Shown piece by piece: positions 1 to 8,637 of a DNA stretch of 64,000 bases; positions within the stretch are counted from its first letter, which is position 1; every line of letters starts with the position of its first letter. Where the stretch lies: assembly GCF_002915595.1 (NCBI RefSeq), contig NZ_PQGG01000028.1, positions 93,734 to 157,733 of the forward strand. Reading direction: 5' to 3'. Below the pieces are notes generated by a model that searched no databases, was not told where the DNA came from, and saw only the letters and a program-made list of their open reading frames with translations. This DNA comes from Zhongshania marina (GTDB lineage: Bacteria; Pseudomonadota; Gammaproteobacteria; Pseudomonadales; Spongiibacteraceae). Position numbers and translations under genes: made by a program.

Positions 1-62
1 GTGGCCTAGGACACTGCCCTTTCACGGCAGTAACAGGGGTTCGAGTCCCCTAGGGGACGCCA
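1..62 (+). tRNA. tRNA-Glu (TTC), 5' end cut by window edge
   Basis: The 3' part of a tRNA. The anticodon stem CTGCC (14-18) pairs with GGCAG (26-30) around a loop holding TTC at 21-23. The T arm with TTCGA and the 3' acceptor strand GGGGAC followed by G and an encoded CCA (60-62) are present. The first bases of the 5' acceptor strand and D arm lie outside the window. Confidence 0.93.
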
Positions 63-118
63 ATTTCTACGTTACAGCGCGTAGAATACTGTCAGATAAA
101 TTGCCTGCCACGGCGGTG

Positions 119-147
119 TTGACAGTTTAAAGAAAACTTTTTATTAT
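119..147 (+). promoter_or_regulatory. sigma70 promoter for tRNA-Gly
   Basis: A consensus -35 TTGACA (119-124) and a -10 TATTAT (142-147) are separated by 17 bases. The -10 is followed directly by a GC-rich discriminator (GCGCCCC), the kind found at stable-RNA promoters under stringent control. Transcription would start near 154 and give a leader of roughly 77 bases before the tRNA. The role in stringent control is inferred from the discriminator only. Confidence 0.75.
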
Positions 148-230
148 GCGCCCCGTCTTGAAGAGGGCAGTAAAAAAGTGTTTTTTATCAAGGCTGTACG
201 GAATTTGTGATTAACAATATTCCGGAATTT

Positions 231-306
231 GCGGGAATAGCTCAGTTGGTAGAGCGCAACCTTGCCAAGGTTGAGGTCGGGAGTTCGAGCCTCCTTTCCC
301 GCTCCA
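231..306 (+). tRNA. tRNA-Gly (GCC)
   Basis: A complete cloverleaf. The acceptor stem GCGGGAA (231-237) pairs with TTCCCGC (296-302), the discriminator is T303 and CCA is encoded (304-306). The anticodon stem CAACC/GGTTG encloses a loop with GCC at 264-266. It has its own promoter upstream and a strong terminator just downstream, so it can be expressed apart from the preceding tRNA-Glu. Confidence 0.97.
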
Positions 307-312
307 AATTCT

Positions 313-343
313 AAAAAGCGAAGCAGATGCTTCGCTTTTTTTT
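313..343 (+). terminator. Rho-independent terminator after tRNA-Gly
   Basis: A perfect inverted repeat, AAAAAGCGAAGCA then GA then TGCTTCGCTTTTT, ends in a run of T. It lies seven bases after the tRNA CCA. Confidence 0.9.
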
Positions 344-387
344 CGCCTGTAATTTTCTTGTTTGTGATAAGCGACGCTTTTGCTCGC

Positions 388-780
388 TTAATGCATGTTA
401 AAGACCTGTGCGCGTAGATTGCGATAGCTGACGTTTTCGTCGGTATTCGTTAATTCGTAGTAGCGCTCTTCCAGCTCTTGGTATTTTTGTATTTCTTCGT
501 CCCCCAAAAAGTGCAGGCAGTCGCCACCAAAAAACCAGAGTAAGTCCCGGTGCACCTGCGGTGTGATGTCGGGGTAGTGGCTGACAATTTTGTTAATGAT
601 TTGCTGGCCAAGTAGTGCGTAATCTTCATTGTTGGCGAAGCAGTCGTCTAGCTGAGTGAATAACTCGAGTAATTCATTATTGCTTTCTTCGCTGTGATTT
701 GGGTGCTGGGCAACCACCTTGTTACATAGCTCGTTGAGTGCGTCGTTTAGGTGGCGGTAGTATTCTAAGCGCGTCGTCAC
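388..780 (-). CDS. PA2817 family protein (unknown function)
   Basis: A 130-residue acidic, mostly helical soluble protein with no signal peptide. The central segment WFFGGDCLHFL followed by an acidic stretch (DEEI) is the hallmark I associate with the PA2817 family of Pseudomonas, whose function is not established. It is read divergently from yadG, with about 230 bases between them. There are no catalytic motifs that I can name. Assignment to the family rests on recalled similarity of this central motif and on length. Confidence 0.75.
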   Translation of the reverse strand: MTTRLEYYRHLNDALNELCNKVVAQHPNHSEESNNELLELFTQLDDCFANNEDYALLGQQIINKIVSHYPDITPQVHRDLLWFFGGDCLHFLGDEEIQKYQELEERYYELTNTDENVSYRNLRAQVFNMH

Positions 781-1012
781 TGTGACTCCATTTCTCGTAG
801 ATTTAAGACTTTAGTGTATTCCACTGCGCGGGCGTGGCAAAATAAGCGGCTAACAGTAGGTGTTCTCGTCAGTTAATACATTTCATAAAGATGAGTATTG
901 TTTGCTTTGCAAGCGGTGCTTTTTAGTGATTGTTACGTTTCGTAAATCTAAGTCGCTTAAGTGACCGATTTGGTTTTGTACATTTCAGCAGCGAAAATTT
1001 TAGGCAGATACT

Positions 1013-1927
1013 ATGGCAATTGCCCTGCAAATTAAAGGATTGCGTAAGGTCTACGACAATGGTTTTGAAGCCTTAAAGGGTATTGACCTTGAGGTGAAGG
1101 AGGGTGATTTCTTTGCCCTGCTCGGTCCCAATGGGGCAGGTAAGTCGACGACTATCGGTATTGTTTCGTCTTTGGTTAAAAAAACGGCGGGCGATGTTCA
1201 TGTGTTTGGGCATTCCATTCAGACAGATTTAGCCGCGGCAAAGCGTGAGATTGGGGTTGTTCCTCAGGAATTTAACTTCTCTAATTTTGAAACGGTTTGG
1301 GATATTGTGGTTAACCAAGCTGGTTATTACGGCTTGAGCCGAGCAGTTGCCGGTGAGCGCGCCGAAAAATACTTAAAAAAGCTGGGCCTTTGGGATAAGC
1401 GCAAGGTGGCCTCGCGAATGCTGTCCGGTGGCATGAAGCGGCGTTTAATGATTGCCCGGGCGCTTATTCATGAACCCCGTCTTTTGATATTGGATGAGCC
1501 TACCGCAGGGGTAGATATTGAGTTGCGGCGCTCGATGTGGGAGTTCCTGACGGAGATTAATAAAAGCGGAACGACCATTATTTTAACTACCCACTATCTA
1601 GAAGAGGCGGAGAGCTTGTGCCGCCATATTGCCATTATCGACGGTGGTAATATCGTAGAAAATACCAGTATGAAGGCGCTATTGCGGCAGCTTCAAAAAG
1701 AAGTGTTTATTTTAGATACGCCGGAAGCGATTAGTCCCGATTTGGTGGTTGAGGGTTTTGATACTCGCTATATCGATGAGCATATGTTCGAGTTGGTGCT
1801 CAATAAAGGGAGTTCGTTAAACGAGGTATTTGCCGCCTTAAATAAACAAGGTCTGGTGATTAGTAGTATGCGTAATAAAGCGAATCGCTTAGAAGAGTTG
1901 TTTGTTGGTTTACTGAACGCGAAGTAA
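1013..1927 (+). CDS. yadG: ABC-2 transporter ATP-binding protein, YadG type
   Basis: ATPase subunit (304 aa; E. coli YadG is about 308) of an ABC-2 type exporter; the permease follows. Walker A GPNGAGKST is at about residues 38-46, the signature LSGGMKRRL near 140 and Walker B LLILDEPTAG near 160, followed by the switch histidine in TTHYLEEAE. The C-terminal 80 residues form the usual accessory region of this subfamily. The substrate is unknown; YadGH in E. coli is also uncharacterised. It starts at ATG 1013 and probably forms an operon with yadH and queF. Confidence 0.9.
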   Translation: MAIALQIKGLRKVYDNGFEALKGIDLEVKEGDFFALLGPNGAGKSTTIGIVSSLVKKTAGDVHVFGHSIQTDLAAAKREIGVVPQEFNFSNFETVWDIVVNQAGYYGLSRAVAGERAEKYLKKLGLWDKRKVASRMLSGGMKRRLMIARALIHEPRLLILDEPTAGVDIELRRSMWEFLTEINKSGTTIILTTHYLEEAESLCRHIAIIDGGNIVENTSMKALLRQLQKEVFILDTPEAISPDLVVEGFDTRYIDEHMFELVLNKGSSLNEVFAALNKQGLVISSMRNKANRLEELFVGLLNAK

Positions 1928-1988
1928 GTCAGACCCTGTAATTATGATTCCGTCGGTGCTGGCCGGCGCTGAAGATATGGAGTAGTGA

Positions 1989-2762
1989 ATGACATTAGCT
2001 GAACAGTGGGTGGCGTTTTACACTATTGTCCGCAAAGAAATCCGCCGCTTTTTGCGTATTTGGATGCAGACCTTATTGCCACCTGCCATCACCATGTCAC
2101 TGTATTTTGTGATATTTGGCGCGCTCATTGGCTCGCGTATTGGCCAAATGGGTGGTTTCACCTATATGGAATTTGTTGTGCCGGGTTTGATCATGATGTC
2201 GGTCATCACAAATGCGTATTCCAATGTCGTGTCGTCATTCTTTGGGGCTAAATTCCAGCGTTTTGTCGAGGAGATATTGGTTTCGCCAATGTCAAACAAT
2301 ACGGTTTTATGGGGTTTTGTGATCGGCGGAGTTGCGCGGGGTTTACTGGTAGGTTTAATTGTTACATTGCTGTCCTTATTTTTCACTAGCCTCCACATTC
2401 AACATATCGGCGTTACTATTGCGATTGTGTTAATGACCTCAATTATGTTTTCGTTAGCCGGTTTTATTAATGCGGTTTTTGCAAATAATTTTGATGATGT
2501 ATCCATCGTGCCGGTGTTTGTTCTAACGCCATTAACCTATCTTGGTGGCGTATTTTATTCGATAGATTTATTGCCGGATTTTTGGGCTGGCGTGTCGCGC
2601 TTAAATCCCATGCTTTATATTGTTAACGCTTTTCGTTACGGCGTGCTTGGTGTGTCAGATGTAAATGTTACGACGGCGTTTTTAATGGTTGGCGGATTTA
2701 CGATAGCTGCCTATGCATATTGTATGTATTTGTTGTCTAGCGGCACGCGTCTTCGCCAATAG
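1989..2762 (+). CDS. yadH: ABC-2 transporter permease, YadH type
   Basis: Inner-membrane permease of 257 aa with about six hydrophobic segments, matching YadH of E. coli in size. The N terminus carries the amphipathic, basic stretch (IVRKEIRRFLRIW) typical of ABC-2 permeases before the first membrane span, and the loop with FNNFDDVS/PLTYLGGVF-like residues near 165-190 is also family-typical. It lies 61 bases after the ATPase gene and 14 bases before queF. Together with YadG it should form a two-plus-two exporter of unknown cargo. Confidence 0.9.
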   Translation: MTLAEQWVAFYTIVRKEIRRFLRIWMQTLLPPAITMSLYFVIFGALIGSRIGQMGGFTYMEFVVPGLIMMSVITNAYSNVVSSFFGAKFQRFVEEILVSPMSNNTVLWGFVIGGVARGLLVGLIVTLLSLFFTSLHIQHIGVTIAIVLMTSIMFSLAGFINAVFANNFDDVSIVPVFVLTPLTYLGGVFYSIDLLPDFWAGVSRLNPMLYIVNAFRYGVLGVSDVNVTTAFLMVGGFTIAAYAYCMYLLSSGTRLRQ

Positions 2763-2776
2763 GGGCGTTAAGTAGT

Positions 2777-3613
2777 ATGAGTGATCATAAAAGCCACGGC
2801 CCGCTCGGCGAAAAAGTTACTTATCCTGACCAGTACGACCCGACATGTTTGCACGCTATTCCGCGTCAGCAGGGGCGGGGGGAGTTGGGTATCGATTCGG
2901 CAAAATCACTACCATTTAGCGGTGTGGATATTTGGAATGCCTACGAATTGTCGTGGTTAAACGCATCAGGAAAGCCGGTGGTTGCATGTGCCGAATTTCG
3001 ATTTGCCGCTGGCAGCCCAAATATTATCGAATCTAAGTCCTTTAAATTATATTTAAACTCGTTTAATCAAACGCGAATTGCGGACCTAGACATCTTAAAG
3101 CGAGCGCTAGAGCGCGATTTAAGTTTGGCAAGTGGCGCCGCGGTTGAGCTTAGTCTGTTTACCGCGGATCGCTGGGAAGACGCTTACGGGGTGTCTTGCC
3201 CTGAAGGTGAATGTTTGGATGATTTGGATATTTGTCCGACATCGTATAGCCCAAATTCAGACCTTCTTGTGGTGGAAAATACCGAAATTTGCAGCGAGCA
3301 CTTATATAGCAATTTACTGCGATCGCGGTGTCCCGTCACCTCGCAACCAGATTGGGCTAGTGTAGAAATTCGCTATACTGGGCCCAAAATTCAGCGCGAA
3401 AGTTTATTGGCTTATATCGTCTCGTTTCGCGAACATGATGAGTTTCATGAGCACTGTGTTGAGCGAATATTTAGCGATATCAGCAAGCGCTGCCAACCCA
3501 AATACCTGAGTGTTTATGCGCGCTATACCCGTCGAGGTGGATTGGATATCAATCCCTGGCGCAGCAGCGATAAATCGCTTACTCCTAACAACACGCGGGG
3601 CGTTCGTCAGTAG
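2777..3613 (+). CDS. queF: NADPH-dependent 7-cyano-7-deazaguanine reductase
   Basis: Reduces preQ0 to preQ1 in queuosine biosynthesis; preQ1 is then inserted into the wobble position of tRNAs with GUN anticodons. At 278 aa it is the long, two-domain (YqgF-length) QueF type. The nitrile-reductase signature ESKSFKLYLNSFNQTR lies near residue 85-100, and the active-site cysteine that forms the thioimide is in SRCPVTSQPDW, near residue 185. It starts 14 bases after yadH, suggesting cotranscription although the functions are not obviously linked. Confidence 0.96.
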   Translation: MSDHKSHGPLGEKVTYPDQYDPTCLHAIPRQQGRGELGIDSAKSLPFSGVDIWNAYELSWLNASGKPVVACAEFRFAAGSPNIIESKSFKLYLNSFNQTRIADLDILKRALERDLSLASGAAVELSLFTADRWEDAYGVSCPEGECLDDLDICPTSYSPNSDLLVVENTEICSEHLYSNLLRSRCPVTSQPDWASVEIRYTGPKIQRESLLAYIVSFREHDEFHEHCVERIFSDISKRCQPKYLSVYARYTRRGGLDINPWRSSDKSLTPNNTRGVRQ

Positions 3614-3718
3614 CAGCTAGGGGGGTAGCGCGTCGACATGATAGGTAATTCACCGGATAGTTTGCGGCCCCTGTAAGCGCATAATAGCTCTCATTCAATG
3701 ATGGAAAAGAGAGCCGCG

Positions 3719-4045
3719 ATGCTGATTGCTAGCTATTTACTTGGTTTTGACAATAAAGATACGGTAAAGCACCTTGCCGTTGATAATGTCTTGCCTGAGC
3801 AACTGCAGCACGTTGACATGCGCCTGTGCTCTAGAGGCCATGGTGCTGATGGCAGTTCTGCTATCGTTGATCTAGTTCTGCTGTTCCCTGAGGCTTGTGC
3901 GCCGAATAATATTGTGTGTTTACCTGCGATTCCTTCGAATACGGTGAGGCATTTATTGGCTGGCAAGGCTTTACAGCTTATTGATTTTGCCCACGGACGA
4001 AAGTTGTCATTGGTGTATACCATTGAGCAGCAACGGTGCGCTTAA
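3719..4045 (+). CDS. Hypothetical protein, first of a coupled pair
   Basis: I do not recognise this protein. The frame is open from ATG 3698, but no ribosome binding site precedes that codon; ATG 3719 is preceded by AAGAGAG at proper spacing and gives a 108-residue product beginning MLIASYLLGFDNKD. It has no signal peptide, membrane span or known motif. It contains three cysteines and one histidine-rich turn (SRGHGAD) but no paired zinc motif. Its TAA overlaps the ATG of the next gene by one base, indicating translational coupling. It lies on the queF strand after an 85-105 base gap. Confidence 0.5.
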   Translation: MLIASYLLGFDNKDTVKHLAVDNVLPEQLQHVDMRLCSRGHGADGSSAIVDLVLLFPEACAPNNIVCLPAIPSNTVRHLLAGKALQLIDFAHGRKLSLVYTIEQQRCA

Positions 4046-4275
4046 TGGGATATATGCAAAAAACTCGGCCCCTGGAATCGCGACATTATTCCGTTCACGG
4101 CCCGCAATCGACCATTAGCCTTTGTTTGCAGCAGCGTCGAGTGAGTTATGGTCCCAATTTTTTAGCGCAGATTCCTGACAGTATCGGAGATCGTCTAGGA
4201 GAGGATTGCCGAGAAATAGTTGGTGCAGATTTGTTGCATTACTTTATAGAATTGGGCGAAAACCTTTCCCAGTAA
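4045..4275 (+). CDS. Hypothetical small protein, second of a coupled pair
   Basis: A 76-residue frame starting at ATG 4045, which overlaps the stop of the preceding gene as TAATG. An in-frame GTG at 4036 is a possible earlier start. The product is soluble, mildly basic at the N terminus and acidic at the C terminus (LLHYFIELGENLSQ). I see no domain or motif. The coupling to the upstream frame is the main reason to believe that both are expressed. Function unknown. Confidence 0.45.
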   Translation: MGYMQKTRPLESRHYSVHGPQSTISLCLQQRRVSYGPNFLAQIPDSIGDRLGEDCREIVGADLLHYFIELGENLSQ

Positions 4276-4351
4276 GGTCGCTAGCTGGCGATCCCTCCAC
4301 ATTATAAAGCGGTAAATAGTCGCTGCTTAATACCTCGTCCTTGTTTATTAT

Positions 4352-5017
4352 GTGCACTCAGATTTTAGATGGGTGGGTTTAATAGTGTCTGATTCAACGC
4401 GTCGTCCAGCTTTTATCACTATGCTGGATTTGCAGAACCGCATGAACAGCAAGGTGAATAGCGATTGGATGAACCAAGGCAATGCGTGGTACCGCGCAGC
4501 TTGGATCGAATGTGGTGAACTAATGGATCACTACGGTTATAAATGGTGGAAAAAGCAGCAGCCTGATTTAGGTCAGGTTCAGCTAGAAGTCGTCGATATT
4601 TGGCACTTTGGTATGAGTGCGCTGTTTCGTGACGGTGTGGCAATTGAGTCGCTAGCGGATGAAATTATTGAGGCCTTGGCAGCACACGCTCCATCAGGCT
4701 TGGGAGTATTGGAGGCTACCGAGGCCTTGGCGGAACACTGTCTGCGAACAAAAGGATTTTCCGTGCCCTTGTTTTGGGACCTTATGGTGGCAGCCGAACT
4801 AAGTTTCGATGATCTTTATAAACAGTATGTCGGAAAAAATGTTTTAAATTTCTTTCGCCAAGATCATGGCTATAAAGACGGCAGCTATATAAAGATATGG
4901 CAGGGTGAAGAGGACAATGTGCATTTAGTGGATATTTTGGCTAAAGCCGATGCCCAATCTAGCCAATTCGCCGATGAGGTTTACCAGGGTTTAGCTGCGC
5001 GCTATCCCAAGACATAG
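4352..5017 (+). CDS. All-alpha dimeric-type dUTP diphosphatase
   Basis: Likely hydrolyses dUTP to dUMP and PPi, keeping uracil out of DNA. It belongs to the all-helical dUTPase_2 group related to MazG, not to the trimeric Dut fold. The metal-binding acidic signatures are visible as WIECGELMDHYGYKWWK (about residues 50-66) and QLEVVDIWHFGMSALF (about 77-92). The family usually begins near MLDLQNRMN, so the true start may be GTG 4385 or ATG 4421 rather than ATG 4352, none of which has a clear ribosome binding site. A 285-aa nuclease-like gene follows after 10 bases. Confidence 0.85.
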   Translation: MHSDFRWVGLIVSDSTRRPAFITMLDLQNRMNSKVNSDWMNQGNAWYRAAWIECGELMDHYGYKWWKKQQPDLGQVQLEVVDIWHFGMSALFRDGVAIESLADEIIEALAAHAPSGLGVLEATEALAEHCLRTKGFSVPLFWDLMVAAELSFDDLYKQYVGKNVLNFFRQDHGYKDGSYIKIWQGEEDNVHLVDILAKADAQSSQFADEVYQGLAARYPKT

Positions 5018-5027
5018 GTAATAAGGA

Positions 5028-5885
5028 ATGTCCTCCGACAAACTGTCTACGTCAGCATTAGCGAAGCAGGGTGAAATCCCTGTGCAGCAGCTTTTTTCTG
5101 TTCTCAAAGATTACGGCTGGATTCGCAAAGTAGATGAGGGTTGGGCACTCACTGCAAAAGGAGAATTTGAGGGCGGTAGTTACCAAAGCAGCAAACGCTA
5201 TGGCCGTTATATTGTGTGGCCACAGAATTTGCTAGAGCATCAGCTATTTAGGGCGATGGAAAGCAATAAGTTGCTGTCTGCGGTGGCGCTAGGGCGTTCT
5301 GAAGGCTTTAGTGGGCGAGAGTTGAACCGCCTATTCGTAGAGCTGGGCTGGCTAAAACCTAGCCCCCGAGGCTGGGAGCTCACCGCGACGGGGAGCGCAA
5401 TTGGCGGTCAGGTCTTCGAAAATCAGCAAAGCAGCCTAAGTTATGTGCTGTGGCCTGAGGATATTCGCGAGCGAGAGGCGTTTACTCGTCTAGTGCGGGA
5501 ATGCAAAATTGAGTCGCAGGTCACCGATGATTTATTCGCGGGCAGGGCGTCCGGCTGGACTGCTATTGATGGCGTGACTTGCAAGTCTCAGGAGCATTGT
5601 TGTATAGCCCAGTGGCTGTATTTAGCGGGGGTTCGTTACAGTATTTACCGCGCTTTGCCAGTTGATGAACATCTCGTTTGCGATTTTTATTTGCCCGACA
5701 GTGGAGTGTGCCTTGAATTTTGGGCTAGCGGTGAGCTTGCAGATGCAATATCGGCGCGAATGCGTCGCGCCGATGTTTGTAAGCAATTAAATATATCTGT
5801 ATTAGATATTCATCCGGAAGATATGCCGAATTTAGACGATTATCTAAGCCGCCATTTGCAGCAGCTTGGTGTTGCGTTTTATTAG
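5028..5885 (+). CDS. Tandem winged-helix-like repeats fused to a nuclease-like domain
   Basis: Uncharacterised 285-aa soluble protein. Residues about 5-65 and 88-145 are two copies of one unit: a short helix-turn-helix-like part ([13 protein letters not shown] / [11 protein letters not shown]), then GW.LT..G....G, then YIVWP or YVLWP. Such units resemble the winged-helix/KilA-C-like modules of phage antirepressors. Residues about 185-285 contain [11 protein letters not shown], then [15 protein letters not shown] and a later K, a layout like PD-(D/E)XK nucleases of the Vsr/DUF559 type, with W where K is common after the glutamate. The domain calls are inference. It follows the dUTPase by 10 bases and overlaps the convergent phhB end by four bases. 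Confidence 0.7.
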   Translation: MSSDKLSTSALAKQGEIPVQQLFSVLKDYGWIRKVDEGWALTAKGEFEGGSYQSSKRYGRYIVWPQNLLEHQLFRAMESNKLLSAVALGRSEGFSGRELNRLFVELGWLKPSPRGWELTATGSAIGGQVFENQQSSLSYVLWPEDIREREAFTRLVRECKIESQVTDDLFAGRASGWTAIDGVTCKSQEHCCIAQWLYLAGVRYSIYRALPVDEHLVCDFYLPDSGVCLEFWASGELADAISARMRRADVCKQLNISVLDIHPEDMPNLDDYLSRHLQQLGVAFY

Positions 5886-6169
5886 CGTCCAAACTCAATT
5901 TTAATCGCTTCGGCTAGGGCGAGATCTTTTGCAGTAAGGCCGCCGGCATCATGTGTTGTCAAGGCAATGGTAACGGTTTTGTATACATTGCTCCATTCGG
6001 GGTGGTGGTCAATCTTTTCAGCGCGAATTGCTACCCTCGTCATAAAGGCGAAGGCGCTAATAAAATCATCAAACTCAAACACGCGGCATAATTTGCCGTC
6101 TTTTAATTCCCAGTCTGGTAGATCGTTTAGTGCATTGCTAATTTCTAAATCGGTTAGCTTCACTGTCAT
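5882..6169 (-). CDS. phhB: Pterin-4a-carbinolamine dehydratase
   Basis: Dehydrates 4a-hydroxytetrahydrobiopterin/monapterin, recycling the pterin cofactor of aromatic amino acid hydroxylases. The product is 95 aa, the normal family length, with the family motif DHHPEW followed by NVYKTVTI and the C-terminal T-DAGGLT segment. The frame is open further upstream to 6202, but ATG 6169 overlaps the TGA of trmA as ATGA, so this start is preferred. No phenylalanine hydroxylase gene is in the window. It converges with the preceding plus-strand gene, overlapping by four bases. Confidence 0.93.
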   Translation of the reverse strand: MTVKLTDLEISNALNDLPDWELKDGKLCRVFEFDDFISAFAFMTRVAIRAEKIDHHPEWSNVYKTVTIALTTHDAGGLTAKDLALAEAIKIEFGR

Positions 6170-7266
6170 GGCTGGACCCTTCTTTTTAAAAATACCCCAC
6201 ATTCCATATGATGAGTGTACGGGAACTGGTCGAACAGGGCGAAGGCATCTGCGGCATGAGTTTTGGTTAATATTTGCAAATCTCGGTGTAGCGTTTCTGG
6301 ATTGCAGGATATATAGACGATATTCTCAAAACTAGAAATCAATTCGCGGGTATTGTGATCTAGGCCTGCGCGAGGCGGATCTACTAACACCGTGTCGATA
6401 TTGTAGCTGTCTAAATCGACGTGCTCTAAACGGCGGAAGCTGCGTTCTTTGTTAAGCGCAGAGGTGAGCTCCTCGCTAGACATGCGCAACACTTCGATAT
6501 TGCTTACTTTATTTAAGGCGAAATTCTCGTGAGCGGCTTTAACTGAGGTTTTTGATATTTCTGTTGCCAGTACTTTTCTGAATTGCTTAGACAGCGGAAT
6601 GGTGAAATTACCGTTGCCACAATAAAGCTCTAATAAATCGCGGTCTAACTTCTCTTTAACTTGCTCTTTAGCCCAGCTAATCATAGTCGCATTGAGTATG
6701 CCATTAGGCTGGGTAAACCCACCCTCGTACTGCTTATAAATAAAGGTTTCGCCGTCTACCGGTAAATTTTCGACGACATAATCGCGGTCTAATACCAGCT
6801 TTTGCTTTTTACTGCGACCGATAATTTGAATGTTAAGCTCACTCGCTAAAGTCCTTGCTACAGCTTCCCACTCTTCATCTAGGCGTCGGTGATAAATCAG
6901 GCTAACGAGCATATCGCCGCTTAAGGTGCTGAGAAACTCAACTTGGAATAGGCGTTTGCTCAATACTGTTTGGCTATTAATCTTGTTTAACAGTAGCGGC
7001 ATCAAGTCGTCTATGGTCTTTGATGCAGTTGGGAATTTATCAATCCGCACAGGGGTTTTCGGTTCGGCGGGGTCGAACATTGCGTAGTAGGCTTCCGCAT
7101 TGTCGTGCCACAGTCGAAACTCAGCTCGCAGCCGGTAGTGGACGGCTTGAGATGGAAAGATCGTCGGTGCTGGCAGCGTTAAGTCCTTAAAAATCGATGC
7201 GACCTCTTGTGCTTTGTCTTGCAAAATAGCGGGGTAGTTGTCGATGTCGATAGGGTTAATGCTCAT
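6166..7266 (-). CDS. trmA: tRNA (uracil-54-C5)-methyltransferase
   Basis: Makes ribothymidine (m5U54) in the T loop of tRNAs using SAM. Length 366 aa equals the E. coli enzyme. Visible elements are [10 protein letters not shown] before the methylase domain, the SAM-binding [14 protein letters not shown] near residue 215, DPPRAGLD near 297, and the catalytic cysteine in [11 protein letters not shown] near 320. It lies 24 bases downstream of ybiB, and its stop overlaps the phhB start, so ybiB-trmA-phhB probably form one transcript. Confidence 0.97.
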   Translation of the reverse strand: MSINPIDIDNYPAILQDKAQEVASIFKDLTLPAPTIFPSQAVHYRLRAEFRLWHDNAEAYYAMFDPAEPKTPVRIDKFPTASKTIDDLMPLLLNKINSQTVLSKRLFQVEFLSTLSGDMLVSLIYHRRLDEEWEAVARTLASELNIQIIGRSKKQKLVLDRDYVVENLPVDGETFIYKQYEGGFTQPNGILNATMISWAKEQVKEKLDRDLLELYCGNGNFTIPLSKQFRKVLATEISKTSVKAAHENFALNKVSNIEVLRMSSEELTSALNKERSFRRLEHVDLDSYNIDTVLVDPPRAGLDHNTRELISSFENIVYISCNPETLHRDLQILTKTHAADAFALFDQFPYTHHMECGVFLKRRVQP

Positions 7267-7290
7267 ATTGTGTCCGTGGTGTAGCGCTTT

Positions 7291-8283
7291 TCAGCGTGGT
7301 GAGAGGCGCGCGCGATTTCGGCTCTGCCAAATGTCAGCTGCCTGGTCTAGGCATTGCTGTTGATCGAGTTCAGGGGATCTCAGTTGTATAACAATGGCGA
7401 TAGTGCCGAGAATGGCGAGGCGTCCGTATTCGTCGACGCTATCGTCGCGCCAAGCGTGAATAAGATCGTCAATATTCAGTGTTTCCAGCTTTTCTTGCCG
7501 GCCATCAACCAGCTTCGGCCATTCAGATTCAGATAGCTCCGAGTTGTGAACCATTTTCACCTTGCATAGCGCTTCTGGTTTTCGTTCTGCCTCACCAGCT
7601 TCACCTTTAAAGACCGCAGCGTGTGCTTGGCCGAGGAGGGCGGCGGCGCGCTGGTGATTTTCTGCATAGGCGGGATGAAAAATACTTTGCAGGGAGTAGG
7701 GTGCTGATAGCGGATTTAATAGTCGAGACAGTGTGTGCACTGGAGAGCGCAGCCCAAATTGATTGCGCAGGTCTATCATCCGCTGTAGCACCGGTGAAAA
7801 ATGGGCTAGTGGCAGATAAGCAAAATTCGATTGATCTAATTTGTCGCTAACTTCCTGCCAGTTTGCTGCAGCTGCTTCACCTAGTGACGCAAGCACGTGC
7901 TCGCTGTAAATCCGTTCTGCGGTGTGACCTGCCGCCCCGTGCATAAAGACCCGCAAGCCGCTATCGGCAAGTGCTAAGGCTGCGAGCAGATACCACGGTA
8001 ATTGTCGGCGTTTGCCTGCATAGCTTGCCCAGTCGATATCTACCGCTATCGCAGGTGCCGAAATGTCATCTCTTGCCGCTATTACAAAACCTGCGAGTTC
8101 TTCGTGACTTTCTTCTTTCACCCGGAGCAGCATAAGAAATGCGCCGAGTTGAACGTCTTCAACGTCACCTCGTAAAATCATGCCCATGGCTTGCTGCGCT
8201 TCGGTTTCGTTAAGCGATCGCGAACCTGTTTTTCCTTTGCCTAGAATCCGCACATACTGTGCGAAGGGATGTTCTACCGACAT
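7291..8283 (-). CDS. ybiB: YbiB, TrpD-like nucleic-acid-binding protein
   Basis: A 330-aa homologue of the anthranilate phosphoribosyltransferase fold (helical N-terminal domain with ILRGDVEDVQLGAFLMLLRVK, then an alpha/beta domain). YbiB proteins keep the TrpD2 fold but lack the glycine-rich PRPP loop of true TrpD; the E. coli protein is reported as a DNA/RNA-binding member of the LexA network. No trp genes are nearby. It is 17 bases downstream of tusE, suggesting it rides on the tus operon. A true glycosyltransferase role cannot be excluded from sequence. Confidence 0.9.
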   Translation of the reverse strand: MSVEHPFAQYVRILGKGKTGSRSLNETEAQQAMGMILRGDVEDVQLGAFLMLLRVKEESHEELAGFVIAARDDISAPAIAVDIDWASYAGKRRQLPWYLLAALALADSGLRVFMHGAAGHTAERIYSEHVLASLGEAAAANWQEVSDKLDQSNFAYLPLAHFSPVLQRMIDLRNQFGLRSPVHTLSRLLNPLSAPYSLQSIFHPAYAENHQRAAALLGQAHAAVFKGEAGEAERKPEALCKVKMVHNSELSESEWPKLVDGRQEKLETLNIDDLIHAWRDDSVDEYGRLAILGTIAIVIQLRSPELDQQQCLDQAADIWQSRNRARLSPR

Positions 8284-8300
8284 GATGTACTCATTGAGGT

Positions 8301-8636
8301 TTAGAGGCAGTTATCGGGTCGTGGAAGACCTGCGATTTTGCTGAGTATTTTTGCGGGGCTGCCAGGAAAGAGTGTTAAAAAATAGAGACTATTTCCTTTT
8401 TCGGGCCCCAGTGTAAGCTTTGCGTATTTTATCAGCGGCCGCATCGCTGGTGATAGGCCAAATTCTTGATAAAAGCGCTGCACCAGCTCAATTAGCTCCC
8501 AGTGTTCGCTCTCTAGGTGTATTTCACATTCGTTTGCTAGGGCGTTGGCGACATCTGGCGACCAGTCGCTTAGGTTTTTTAAAAAACCGTCTGGATCGGT
8601 GGCAATGTTTTGGCCTAGAACCGTAAGAGTTGCCAT
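8301..8636 (-). CDS. tusE: Sulfur relay protein TusE (DsrC-like)
   Basis: Accepts persulfide sulfur from the TusBCD complex and passes it to MnmA for 2-thiolation of U34 in Lys, Glu and Gln tRNAs. The 111-aa product has the conserved DsrC/TusE core (DWSPDVANALA, then REFY-like RFYQEFGLSPAMRPLIKY) and ends in GLPRPDNCL, with the reactive cysteine in the usual penultimate position. It is the last tus gene of the cluster, one base after tusB. The partner mnmA is in this window at 60.7-61.8 kb. Confidence 0.96.
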   Translation of the reverse strand: MATLTVLGQNIATDPDGFLKNLSDWSPDVANALANECEIHLESEHWELIELVQRFYQEFGLSPAMRPLIKYAKLTLGPEKGNSLYFLTLFPGSPAKILSKIAGLPRPDNCL

Positions 8637-8637
8637 T

